Source: Armatimonadota bacterium (GTDB lineage: Bacteria > Armatimonadota > UBA10988 > DTZQ01). From it: DNA of 5,849 bases. A program made the position numbers and the translations under genes. How positions within the stretch are numbered: the first letter of the stretch is position 1; each line of letters begins with the position of its first letter. A model generated the notes under the pieces. The model worked only from the letters and a program-made list of their open reading frames with translations. It had not been told where the DNA came from and made no database searches. The stretch covers positions 1 through 5,849 of the forward strand of contig DTZQ01000202.1 in the NCBI GenBank assembly GCA_012961305.1, in the 5' to 3' direction. Below are positions 1 to 5,148 of the stretch, one piece after another.

Positions 1-1
1 T

Positions 2-637
2 CTGGTCGAAGTGCTGGTCTCCCTGGCCATCCTGTCGGTGCTGGCGGCCCTGCTCTTCCCGGTCTTTCGCGCCGCCCGCGAAACCGCTCGGCGGGCCAGT
101 TGCCAGGGTAACTTACGCCAGTTGGGGATGGCCCTGGACATGTATGTGCAAGATTACGATGGCCACTACCCGGCGGGCGCGGCGGTGCAGTTGGCCTCAG
201 GAGCCCTGTGGGGGGTTGCTCCGCCGGGGGATGTTTTCATCGTGCTGAGTCCTTACCTGAAAAGTCAGGCGGTCCTGCAATGTCCCAGCATCGAAAATCG
301 CAGTTACTACGGCCGGCGCCCCACAGGTTACGGGTGGAACTATGTGGGCCTGTACGGGCGAGTGGAGGGACTGATTACCGGGCGTGGCGAGGGGGTTAAT
401 TTCGTAGACAACTATCAGCCCTGGTTGGACTCCCCCCTGGCCATCTATGGGGCCCTGGGCCGGGGCTATTTTTACGGCAATCCGCGCTTCGTCACCAATT
501 GGCACAACGAGGGAGTCAATGTCGCCTTCGCCGACGGCCACGTAAAGTGGCAGCGGCTGGAGCAGTTGCGGTGGAACCAGTTCTACTTGGCCTTCGGGCA
601 TCCCCGTTACGCCCGGCCCATTACGGAACCGTTGTGA
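2..637 (+). CDS. Prepilin-like protein with H-x9-DG motif (5' partial)
   Basis: The gene is cut by the left edge. The reading frame is open from base 2 and begins Leu-Val-Glu-Val-Leu-Val, which matches the conserved stretch just after a type IV prepilin cleavage site (normally Gly-Phe-Thr-Leu-Val-Glu). The leader, cleavage site and true start therefore lie just outside the window, and a GTG at 11 is not the start. A hydrophobic helix of about 20 residues follows, then Phe-Pro-Val-Phe and a charged Ala-Arg-Glu-x-Ala-Arg stretch, Cys-Gln-Gly-Asn-Leu-Arg-Gln-Leu-Gly and Tyr-Val-Gln-Asp-Tyr-Asp. Near the C-terminus His at bases 503-505 starts His-x9-Asp-Gly, the mark of the prepilin-type 'processing-associated H-x9-DG' family. 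Such pseudopilins are abundant in Armatimonadota and Planctomycetota; individual roles are mostly unknown. The protein probably sits in the inner membrane or a pseudopilus. The next gene starts 33 bases downstream and may be co-transcribed. Confidence 0.88.
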   Translation: MVEVLVSLAILSVLAALLFPVFRAARETARRASCQGNLRQLGMALDMYVQDYDGHYPAGAAVQLASGALWGVAPPGDVFIVLSPYLKSQAVLQCPSIENRSYYGRRPTGYGWNYVGLYGRVEGLITGRGEGVNFVDNYQPWLDSPLAIYGALGRGYFYGNPRFVTNWHNEGVNVAFADGHVKWQRLEQLRWNQFYLAFGHPRYARPITEPL

Positions 638-670
638 CGGGGAAAGTAAGCGTCCACAGGAGGTGGAGCG

Positions 671-1501
671 ATGAAGGGACGAAGGAAGGTCTCTAAGGTG
701 CTTTGGATAGCCAGTTGCCTGTGGCTCAGCGGGGGGCTGGTAGGAGAGACCTACCAGGTGTTGGCGGCTGAGGAGTCGCCGTTGGTGTCCCTGGAGTTCA
801 AGGACGCGGACATTCGGGATGTAATTGAAACCCTGGGACGCGAAACTGGCCTTAACTTCGTGGTGGACCCGCGGGTGCGGGCAAGGGTGACGGTCACGCT
901 GCGGGACGTGACGGTGGAACAGGCGCTCAAATTCATCCTGGACGCGCATGGGTACACCTACACGGTAGAGGACGGCGTGTACCTCATTAAGCCCAAAGAG
1001 CGCCAGGTACAGCGACCTGTACCACAAATTGCTCCCACCCTCCAACCTCCCTCCCGAGCGCCGAGGGTGCGGCGGCCGCTACGCACGCGGGAAGCCCCAG
1101 AGACTGAACCCCGAGAAGCCCCGGAAGAGAAAATGCGGCCCGCCCTCATCCAGCCTCGGAACCAGGATGCGCCAGTTCTGGCCATGCTTCTGGGCGGAGT
1201 ACCCCTGTATTACGCTTTTCTGAACCCCTGGAGCGGGGGTGGCTATGGGGGTTACGGGGGCTACGGCGGCTATGGTGGCTACGGCGGTTTCGGCGGTGGT
1301 TATGGTGGCTACGGCGGCTATGGCGGTTTCGGCGGTGGTTACGGGGGCTACGGCGGCTATGGTGGCTATGGCGGTTTCGGTGGTTTCGGCGGTCTGGGGG
1401 GCGGTTTCGGTGGTTTTGGTGGTTTCGGCGGCTTCGGCGGTCTGGGGGGCGGTTTCGGTGGTTTCGGTGGTTTCGGCGGCTTCGGCGGTTTGGGGTTCTA
1501 A
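671..1501 (+). CDS. Exported STN (secretin N-terminal) domain protein with Gly-rich tail
   Basis: This is a 276-residue protein. The ATG is set by a strong Shine-Dalgarno AGGAGGTGG at 658-666. Residues 1-33 form a Sec signal peptide: Lys/Arg-rich start, hydrophobic core, cleavage probably near Leu-Ala-Ala at 31-33. Residues 38-108 resemble the STN/N0 domain of secretins (PilQ, GspD) and TonB receptors, including Leu-Glu-Phe-Lys-Asp-Ala-Asp-Ile-Arg-Asp-Val-Ile, Gly-Leu-Asn-Phe-Val-Val-Asp and Thr-Val-Glu-Gln-Ala-Leu. A Pro/Arg/Glu-rich linker runs from about 110 to 165, then a hydrophobic patch (167-185). Residues 189-276 are almost only Gly with Tyr, Phe and Leu. No secretin barrel follows, and secretins are usually well over 400 residues, so this is not a complete secretin. 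The adjacent prepilin gene suggests a link to a pilus or type II secretion-like apparatus in the envelope. The function of the tail is unknown; an adhesive, scaffold or self-assembling role is speculation. Confidence 0.85.
   Translation: MKGRRKVSKVLWIASCLWLSGGLVGETYQVLAAEESPLVSLEFKDADIRDVIETLGRETGLNFVVDPRVRARVTVTLRDVTVEQALKFILDAHGYTYTVEDGVYLIKPKERQVQRPVPQIAPTLQPPSRAPRVRRPLRTREAPETEPREAPEEKMRPALIQPRNQDAPVLAMLLGGVPLYYAFLNPWSGGGYGGYGGYGGYGGYGGFGGGYGGYGGYGGFGGGYGGYGGYGGYGGFGGFGGLGGGFGGFGGFGGFGGLGGGFGGFGGFGGFGGLGF
1235..1498 (+). repeat. In-gene repeat coding for Gly-Gly-Tyr/Phe/Leu units
   Basis: A 9-base-scale degenerate repeat encodes (Gly-Gly-X)n, where X is Tyr at first, then Phe, with Leu closing the later blocks. 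Extra Gly residues (Gly-Gly-Gly) divide the tract into about five blocks. The last two blocks are a 48-base tandem duplication (1402-1449 and 1450-1497) with only a few differences. Third positions vary (GGC/GGT/GGG, TAC/TAT, TTC/TTT), so the amino-acid pattern rather than exact DNA identity has been kept. The tract stays in frame to the stop codon. Confidence 0.9.
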
Positions 1502-1615
1502 AGAGGTTTTTTCGGGCCAGGGGAGCACCTGAAGGAGGAATCGCCCCTGCCAGGTCGAACCGGCCAAACAGGAGCGGCCGAGGGGGCGCTTGGGCCGGGG
1601 AAACGAGGTGCGACC
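1502..1615 (+). other. Intergenic leader upstream of the sigma factor gene
   Basis: This 114-base G+C-rich gap separates the STN protein from the sigma factor. A good Shine-Dalgarno-like AAGGAGG at 1532-1538 has no ATG or GTG at a usable distance. It lies between the arms of a short inverted repeat (CAGGGG 1518-1523, CCCCTG 1544-1549). The sigma factor reading frame stays open upstream through this gap, so a non-canonical longer N-terminus (CTG at 1547) cannot be excluded but is unlikely. I see no convincing -35/-10 pair and no terminator; the T-run at 1507-1512 lacks a hairpin in front of it. Confidence 0.4.
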
Positions 1616-2215
1616 ATGGCCGGGGAAACCCATTTGCGGGAATCCACCGCCGACCTGAGCCAATTGGTGCAGCGGGCGAAGGAAGGCGATATGGAAGCCT
1701 TTGAGCAAATATTTCACCGTTTACACCGGTATGTCTATCGCCTGGCCTATCAGATGGTTGGACACGAGGAGGATGCAACTGACCTAACCCAGGAGGTTTT
1801 CGTGCGGGTGTACACGGGCTTGCCCCGGCTGCGCGAAGTGCAAACGTTTCTCACCTGGCTGCGGCGGATGACCCTGAACCTCTGCCGCACTCATCTGAAA
1901 AAGAAAAAACGGTGGCGGGTAATTTCCCTGGACGAGCCGGCGGGCGAGGAAGAACCCCTGGCGGAGCAGATTCCGGACCTTTCCGCCGAGCCGGGGCAGC
2001 AGATGGAGGCGGCGGAGCGGCAGGCCCTTCTGCGACAGGCCATTGCCGCTCTGCCCCTGCTCCAGCGGGAAGTGGTGGTGCTTCATCACTTGGAGGGACT
2101 GGAAATCGCCCAAATTGCCCAGATTTTGCGCTGTCCCGAGGGAACCGTTAAGTCCCGCCTGGCTCGCGCGCGAGAAGCACTAAAGCGCCGCTTGCGACCG
2201 TATGTAGAAGGATGA
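1616..2215 (+). CDS. ECF-type RNA polymerase sigma factor
   Basis: This is a 199-residue sigma-70 family protein of the extracytoplasmic function (ECF) group, which directs RNA polymerase to a stress or envelope regulon. Region 2 covers about residues 15-98: Ala-Phe-Glu-Gln-Ile-Phe, then Asp-Leu-Thr-Gln-Glu-Val-Phe at 56-62 (core binding), and Phe-Leu-Thr-Trp-Leu-Arg-Arg-Met-Thr-Leu-Asn (-10 recognition helix). A basic Lys-Lys-Lys-Lys-Arg stretch follows. An acidic linker occupies 107-135. Region 4 covers about 138-195, with Ala-Leu-Pro-Leu-Leu-Gln-Arg-Glu-Val and a helix-turn-helix including Glu-Gly-Thr-Val-Lys-Ser-Arg-Leu (-35 recognition). Regions 1 and 3 are absent, as expected. The ATG has GAGGTG at 1605-1610. 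The anti-sigma gene begins 9 bases after the stop, so the pair is surely co-transcribed. The regulon cannot be read from this window. Confidence 0.95.
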   Translation: MAGETHLRESTADLSQLVQRAKEGDMEAFEQIFHRLHRYVYRLAYQMVGHEEDATDLTQEVFVRVYTGLPRLREVQTFLTWLRRMTLNLCRTHLKKKKRWRVISLDEPAGEEEPLAEQIPDLSAEPGQQMEAAERQALLRQAIAALPLLQREVVVLHHLEGLEIAQIAQILRCPEGTVKSRLARAREALKRRLRPYVEG

Positions 2216-2224
2216 GAGGGAAAA

Positions 2225-2710
2225 ATGAACTGTAAACAGGTGCAAAAACTGTTGGCCGATTACTCGGTGCACAGGCTCCGTCCGCGGCAGCAGCAGGCCA
2301 TTGCTCAGCATTTGGCGGAATGTCCCCTCTGTGCTCGGGAGTGGGACCTCTTCACCCGCACTTTGGAGTTGGTGGAGCAGGTTTCTACCCCGGAACCGCC
2401 AGCGAACTTGTGGTCCCGAGTGGAAGCCCGACTGCTGGCCCAGCGGGAACAGGGCCGCCGGTCATGGGTTCCCCGGTGGCGGGAACGATGGTCAGCGCTG
2501 CCCCTGAAACCGGCGTTTGCGGTCTTGACCGTACTCCTGTTACTGGGCCTCTTTCTGCGCACCCGCTTAGCACCCCCGCCGGCCCCTGTCTCCCCGCCGC
2601 CCGTAGTGGTCACCAACACCTATGTACAGCAGTATGCCACCCTGGCCAGTTATGAACCCTTTGCCGACCGGGCAGCCTGGGGCGTAGTGATGACTTTGGC
2701 GGGACGGTGA
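2225..2710 (+). CDS. Membrane anti-sigma factor with zinc-finger (ZAS) motif
   Basis: This 161-residue protein lies directly after the ECF sigma gene. The N-terminal cytoplasmic domain carries His29-x3-Cys33-x2-Cys36 with Cys3 upstream, the layout of zinc-binding anti-sigma (ZAS, zf-HC2) domains that clamp the cognate sigma factor. A single membrane helix spans about residues 95-113 (Ala-Phe-Ala-Val-Leu-Thr-Val-Leu-Leu-Leu-Leu-Gly-Leu-Phe-Leu), preceded by Arg/Trp-rich sequence. A Pro-rich stretch (117-126) leads to a short outer segment of about 35 residues ending Thr-Leu-Ala-Gly-Arg. The N-in topology would hold the sigma factor at the membrane until a signal outside releases it, by proteolysis or through a partner. 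The short outer tail may be the contact for the RseB-like protein encoded next (inference). AGAGGG at 2215-2220 serves as ribosome site. Confidence 0.9.
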   Translation: MNCKQVQKLLADYSVHRLRPRQQQAIAQHLAECPLCAREWDLFTRTLELVEQVSTPEPPANLWSRVEARLLAQREQGRRSWVPRWRERWSALPLKPAFAVLTVLLLLGLFLRTRLAPPPAPVSPPPVVVTNTYVQQYATLASYEPFADRAAWGVVMTLAGR

Positions 2711-2717
2711 GAATTGC

Positions 2718-2778
2718 TTTTGGAGTCAGGCCCTTCAGGGCCGTCTTGGGAACGGGACTGAAGCCCCTGAGTCCAAAA
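2718..2778. repeat. Large imperfect inverted repeat between anti-sigma and RseB-like genes
   Basis: The arms 2718-2738 and 2758-2778 pair at 18 of 21 positions, with a 19-base loop. Mismatches are at 2725/2771, 2731/2765 and 2732/2764. A competing smaller hairpin, GGCCC-TTCA-GGGCC at 2729-2742, is nested across the left arm. The right arm ends in AAAA rather than a T-tract, so it is not a standard rho-independent terminator on the plus strand. Read on the minus strand the structure would end in TTTT, but no minus-strand gene needs a terminator here. It may be a dispersed REP/MITE-like palindrome, or an RNA processing or attenuation hairpin that sets RseB-like levels relative to the sigma pair. 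Confidence 0.7.
2748..2773 (+). promoter_or_regulatory. Possible ECF-type promoter (GGAAC-N17-GTC)
   Basis: GGAAC at 2749-2753 is followed after 17 bases by GTC at 2771-2773, close to the usual ECF -35 (GGAAC-like) and -10 (cGTC-like) layout. Transcription would start shortly before the ribosome site at 2791-2799 of the RseB-like gene, which would let the sigma factor raise its own regulator. The elements lie in the loop and right arm of the inverted repeat, so they may be coincidental. Confidence 0.25.
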
Positions 2779-2790
2779 CGGTGTGCCCAA

Positions 2791-2799
2791 GAGAGGAGG
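2791..2799 (+). promoter_or_regulatory. Ribosome binding site deciding the RseB-like start
   Basis: GAGAGGAGG ends 6 bases before GTG 2806. It is the strongest Shine-Dalgarno sequence in the junction. The GTG gives a protein starting directly with a signal peptide, whereas the upstream GTG at 2707 would add 33 residues translated from the inverted repeat. Confidence 0.7.
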
Positions 2800-2805
2800 A
2801 TTGGG

Positions 2806-3861
2806 GTGAGAAGGCTAAGGTTTAGCCCGTGGTTAATACTGGTCGGAATGCTGGGGTGGGCGGAGGGGAATGCAGCCCCCACCGCTTGGGACCTTTTGGC
2901 TTGGGCCCAGGCTCCCTCGGTGCGGTACGTAGGCACCATGGTTACCGTTACTCAGTTCCGCCAAGAGAGAATCGTGAGCCGGGTCAGGGTGTACTATCAG
3001 GGGCCGCAGCGGGAGCGAATGGAATACCTTTCGGGGGAACTGGCGGGGGCGGTTTGGGGCCGCAACGAACGCCATTTCTGGCGCTACGACCCGGTCCTGA
3101 AGCGAGTCATAGTTAGCCCCTGGCCAAGCGAGGAAAAGCGACCGCAACGCTGGGCCCTGTTGAGGGCCAATTACTCCGTTAGTCTGCTTCCCCCTCCTGT
3201 GGAGCCCATCGCCGGGCGGCCGGTCCTGGCTTTGACCCTCAAACCCCACCACTCCGCCAACCCCTGGAAACGGCTTTGGCTGGACCGAGAGAAGCACGTT
3301 ATTTTGAAGCAGGAACTTCGCGATGCTCAGGGCACTTTGTTAACCCAGATGCAATTTCAGGAGATTAACTTTGACCCTCCCTTAGAGGAGAACCTTTTTG
3401 CCCTTCCCCACACCAAGCAAATAACAACCGTTCGGGTTCAGCCTCCCCGGAGGCTTTCGCCCTCTCAGTTGGGCCGGTTGGTGGGTTTCAAGGTGGTGGA
3501 ACCACCCTACCTACCTCCCGGCTACGTCTTAGAGGGATATTACGCCTACCACTGCCCCTGTGGCTGTCAGATGATTTCGGCCCAGTTGCAGTACACCGAT
3601 GGCCTCAATACCCTCTCCATCTTTGAGACAGACAGGAAACACGCGGGCTGTTTCCTTCCCCAGGGTTGTCCCACGGTCGAGGGCTCGGAAAAAACCCCCT
3701 GTCTGCTGGCTGATTATGGATGCGCCAAAACGGCCAGCGTGCTTACCACTCAGCCGCTCATCGTGGTAGTGGGCAATCTGGCGGAGGAGGAACTGACCCG
3801 CATCGCCCGTGAACTGGGGCAGCGGGCAAAGCCGGTTCAAACCCACCGGGCAGGGCAATAG
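2806..3861 (+). CDS. Exported RseB/MucB-like sigma-factor regulatory protein, Cys-rich C-terminus
   Basis: This is a 351-residue protein from GTG 2806. An alternative in-frame GTG at 2707 overlaps the anti-sigma stop (GTGA) and would give 384 residues, but it has no good ribosome site and buries the signal peptide. Residues 1-23 form a Sec signal: Arg-Arg-Leu-Arg, a hydrophobic core, and cleavage near Gly-Asn-Ala-Ala. Residues 35-205 resemble the LolA-like lipid-binding fold of RseB/MucB: Val-Arg-Tyr-Val-Gly-Thr-Met, Arg-Met-Glu-Tyr-Leu-Ser-Gly, Leu-Trp-Leu-Asp-Arg-Glu, and Phe-x-Glu-Ile-Asn-Phe-Asp. Residues 225-340 resemble the C-terminal RseB domain (Leu-Pro-Pro-Gly-Tyr, Leu-Gln-Tyr-Thr-Asp-Gly-Leu-Asn-Thr-Leu-Ser-Ile-Phe-Glu). 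Seven cysteines (250, 252, 254, 282, 288, 299, 306), starting with His-Cys-Pro-Cys-Gly-Cys, are unusual and suggest metal binding or disulfide sensing. Known RseB binds the anti-sigma factor and protects it from proteolysis; the gene order supports the same job. The domain call is by eye. Confidence 0.8.
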   Translation: MRRLRFSPWLILVGMLGWAEGNAAPTAWDLLAWAQAPSVRYVGTMVTVTQFRQERIVSRVRVYYQGPQRERMEYLSGELAGAVWGRNERHFWRYDPVLKRVIVSPWPSEEKRPQRWALLRANYSVSLLPPPVEPIAGRPVLALTLKPHHSANPWKRLWLDREKHVILKQELRDAQGTLLTQMQFQEINFDPPLEENLFALPHTKQITTVRVQPPRRLSPSQLGRLVGFKVVEPPYLPPGYVLEGYYAYHCPCGCQMISAQLQYTDGLNTLSIFETDRKHAGCFLPQGCPTVEGSEKTPCLLADYGCAKTASVLTTQPLIVVVGNLAEEELTRIARELGQRAKPVQTHRAGQ

Positions 3862-3885
3862 GGCCTTATGCTTTCCGCTGGCCCT
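3860..3885. repeat. Short inverted repeat at the convergent gene junction
   Basis: AGGGCC at 3860-3865 and GGCCCT at 3880-3885 are perfect inverted 6-base arms around a 14-base loop. The repeat covers both stop codons of the convergent genes, which are only 4 bases apart. There is no T-tract on either side, so a bidirectional terminator role is only a weak suggestion. Confidence 0.3.
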
Positions 3886-4600
3886 CAAGGCCGATGACCA
3901 CTTCCTCCACCGGAATTGGGTTGCCGCTGCGCGCGAGGGCCTGCTCGACCGCCCCCTGCAAGCCGGAGCAGCAGGGTACTTCCATGTGCACTACGGTAAC
4001 GCTTCGCGGCTGAGCCTCTTGGAAAATAGCGGCCAACTTATCCACGTAGAACGACAGGTCGTCCAACTTGGGACAGCCAATGGCCACCGCCCTTCCCCGC
4101 AGGAAGTCGGAATGGAAACTGCCGTAGGCCACCGGCACGCAGTCGGCGACGACCAGCAGGTCGGCCTCCTGCAAATAGGGAGCCTGGGGGTGCAGCAGGG
4201 CGATTTTCACCGGCCAATGGGATAACTGGGAGGGTTGAGGCTCACGGGTGCGGGAGGTGGTTTCCTGCTGCCAGTGTCGTGCGGCCGCAGAGGGACAGGC
4301 CAGGGGCTCAGGGGCCTCGTGGGCGTGGTGATGGGCTGGGGATATGGGCAGTCCCAGTTCCGCCAGGTGCGCTTGCACCAGTTCCTCATCGTACTCTTCG
4401 GCCTCTCGCTCCTCCAGGGTAATGGCTCCCTGAGGACATTCTCCCAAACAGGTCCCCAAACCATCGCAAAACCGCTCGTCTACCAGGCGGGCTTTGCCGT
4501 CAATAATTTGAATGGCGCCCTCGGCACAGGCAGGGACGCACAGTCCACAGCCGTCGCATTTTTCCTCGTCAAAATGGACAATGAGCCGTTTGACTTTCAT
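3866..4600 (-). CDS. 4Fe-4S ferredoxin-domain protein with conserved Cys-rich C-terminal domain
   Basis: This is a 244-residue cytoplasmic iron-sulfur protein. Residues 1-62 form a ferredoxin domain: Cys15-x2-Cys18-x2-Cys21-x3-Cys25, then Cys45-Asp-Gly-Leu-Gly-Thr-Cys51-x3-Cys55-Pro. In the second motif the expected middle Cys (48) is Leu. This leaves one complete 4Fe-4S ligand set (15, 18, 21, 55) and a second with three Cys (25, 45, 51). A His-rich stretch His90-His-His-Ala-His94 and Ala-Cys102-Pro follow. The C-terminal domain (about 131-238) carries Val-Ala-Asp-Cys154-Val-Pro, Gly-Cys176-Pro-Lys-Leu-Asp-Asp and Met-Glu-Val-Pro-Cys210-Cys211. I recall these motifs in a conserved but uncharacterised ferredoxin family of anaerobes. 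ATG 4600 has AAGGAG at 4607-4612. It is the last gene of the minus-strand set; its role is probably electron transfer or redox sensing linked to the hemerythrin protein (inference). Confidence 0.85.
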   Translation of the reverse strand: MKVKRLIVHFDEEKCDGCGLCVPACAEGAIQIIDGKARLVDERFCDGLGTCLGECPQGAITLEEREAEEYDEELVQAHLAELGLPISPAHHHAHEAPEPLACPSAAARHWQQETTSRTREPQPSQLSHWPVKIALLHPQAPYLQEADLLVVADCVPVAYGSFHSDFLRGRAVAIGCPKLDDLSFYVDKLAAIFQEAQPRSVTVVHMEVPCCSGLQGAVEQALARSGNPIPVEEVVIGLEGQRKA

Positions 4601-4611
4601 GGTCCGCTCCT

Positions 4612-4629
4612 TTAGTGAGTGTTCACTAA
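4612..4629. promoter_or_regulatory. Palindromic operator-like site before the ferredoxin gene
   Basis: TTAGTGA-GTGT-TCACTAA is a perfect 7-base inverted repeat with a 4-base spacer. It sits directly against the Shine-Dalgarno (4607-4612) of the ferredoxin gene and inside the 63-base gap after the zinc-ribbon gene. The size and symmetry fit a TetR- or Crp/Fnr-family operator; the half site differs from classic FNR (TTGAT) and CRP (TGTGA). An RNA hairpin next to the ribosome site is another reading. No clear -35/-10 pair is seen. Confidence 0.5.
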
Positions 4630-4663
4630 CTTATGGGGGCAAAAATTAAACTCGGTCCGGCGC

Positions 4664-5134
4664 TCACCTCTCGGAAGGTCGCTGCATAAAGCGGCTGTAG
4701 TATTCCCTGGCTCGGTCCACCAATTCCGGGTTCTCCTCCCGCAGGGAGCGCAGGCGGGCAAAATCCAACAACTGGCTGGGGTCTTGGTTTTCCTCATACA
4801 GGCGTTGGAACAGCCGCCGTACTTCGCTGTCGGCCGGGTCCACGATGGCCAGCAGCCGTTCCAGATGTTCCCGGCGGCGGCGCTCGATTTCCCGCTTCTC
4901 CATCAGTTGGTCGTAAATCACCGGCCCCAAGCATTCCTTGGCCCGGTCACACCACTCGGCACAGGAGAAATCCGCTTTGGGATTGAGAATCCGCTGTCCA
5001 CAGTGGGGACAAGTTCGTTTGACGTCCGTCTTGAAGAACTCCACCAACCGGTGGCAGTGGGGGCAGGGGACGTCGTAAATGTCCTCGAACCGCCAAAACA
5101 GGGTGTTTTGTCCCGGACAGATGCCTTTAGCCAT
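4664..5134 (-). CDS. Conserved zinc-ribbon Cys-rich protein, function unknown
   Basis: This is a 156-residue protein from ATG 5134, chosen because GGAGGG stands about 7 bases upstream and the protein then starts Met-Ala-Lys-Gly-Ile-Cys-Pro-Gly-Gln. A GTG at 5152 that overlaps the hemerythrin stop (GTGA) would add six residues and is a possible coupled start. Two knuckles, Cys24-Pro-His-Cys27 and Cys42-Pro-His-Cys45, look like a zinc ribbon. Next come Asn-Pro-Lys-Ala-Asp-Phe-Ser-Cys58-Ala-Glu-Trp-Cys62 and Lys-Glu-Cys68-Leu-Gly. With Cys6 there are eight cysteines in the first 68 residues. The rest (about 74-156) is a charged helical region rich in Arg and Glu with no recognised domain; part may be coiled coil (79-95). 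I recall similar N-terminal sequences among uncharacterised proteins of anaerobes but cannot name a function. Placement between hemerythrin and ferredoxin genes suggests redox or O2/NO response. Confidence 0.8.
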   Translation of the reverse strand: MAKGICPGQNTLFWRFEDIYDVPCPHCHRLVEFFKTDVKRTCPHCGQRILNPKADFSCAEWCDRAKECLGPVIYDQLMEKREIERRRREHLERLLAIVDPADSEVRRLFQRLYEENQDPSQLLDFARLRSLREENPELVDRAREYYSRFMQRPSER

Positions 5135-5140
5135 GTCCAA

Positions 5141-5146
5141 GCCCTC
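5141..5146 (-). promoter_or_regulatory. Ribosome binding site of the zinc-ribbon gene
   Basis: Minus-strand GGAGGG lies 6-7 bases before ATG 5134 and within the 14-base gap after the hemerythrin stop. It favours ATG 5134 over the overlapping GTG at 5152. Confidence 0.6.
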
Positions 5147-5148
5147 CC

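Noticed and set aside
625..654. GGAAC...CGTC pair upstream of the STN gene as an ECF promoter
   Set aside because: The spacing is 21 bases, too long for an ECF promoter (usually 16-17).
197..1045. 282-residue minus-strand open frame opposite the prepilin and STN genes
   Set aside because: It is antisense to two well supported genes, with no family resemblance; open frames of this size are common by chance at this G+C content.
1235..1498. CRISPR-like or satellite repeat array
   Set aside because: The units are contiguous without spacers, in frame and coding; the period follows Gly-Gly-X codons.
1507..1512. T-run as a rho-independent terminator after the STN gene
   Set aside because: There is no G+C hairpin directly upstream; the preceding bases are the Gly-rich coding end.
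1079..1778. Long minus-strand open frames (about 210 residues each) opposite the Gly-rich tract and sigma factor start
   Set aside because: They are low-complexity shadows of the GGN repeat (Arg-Asn-His or Thr-Glu-Thr repeats), cross a clear gene junction and have no ribosome site or recognisable domain.
2707..2805. N-terminal extension of the RseB-like protein from GTG 2707
   Set aside because: It would translate a large inverted repeat and put 33 residues before a good signal peptide; the strong ribosome site favours GTG 2806. Translational coupling through the GTGA overlap remains a minor possibility.
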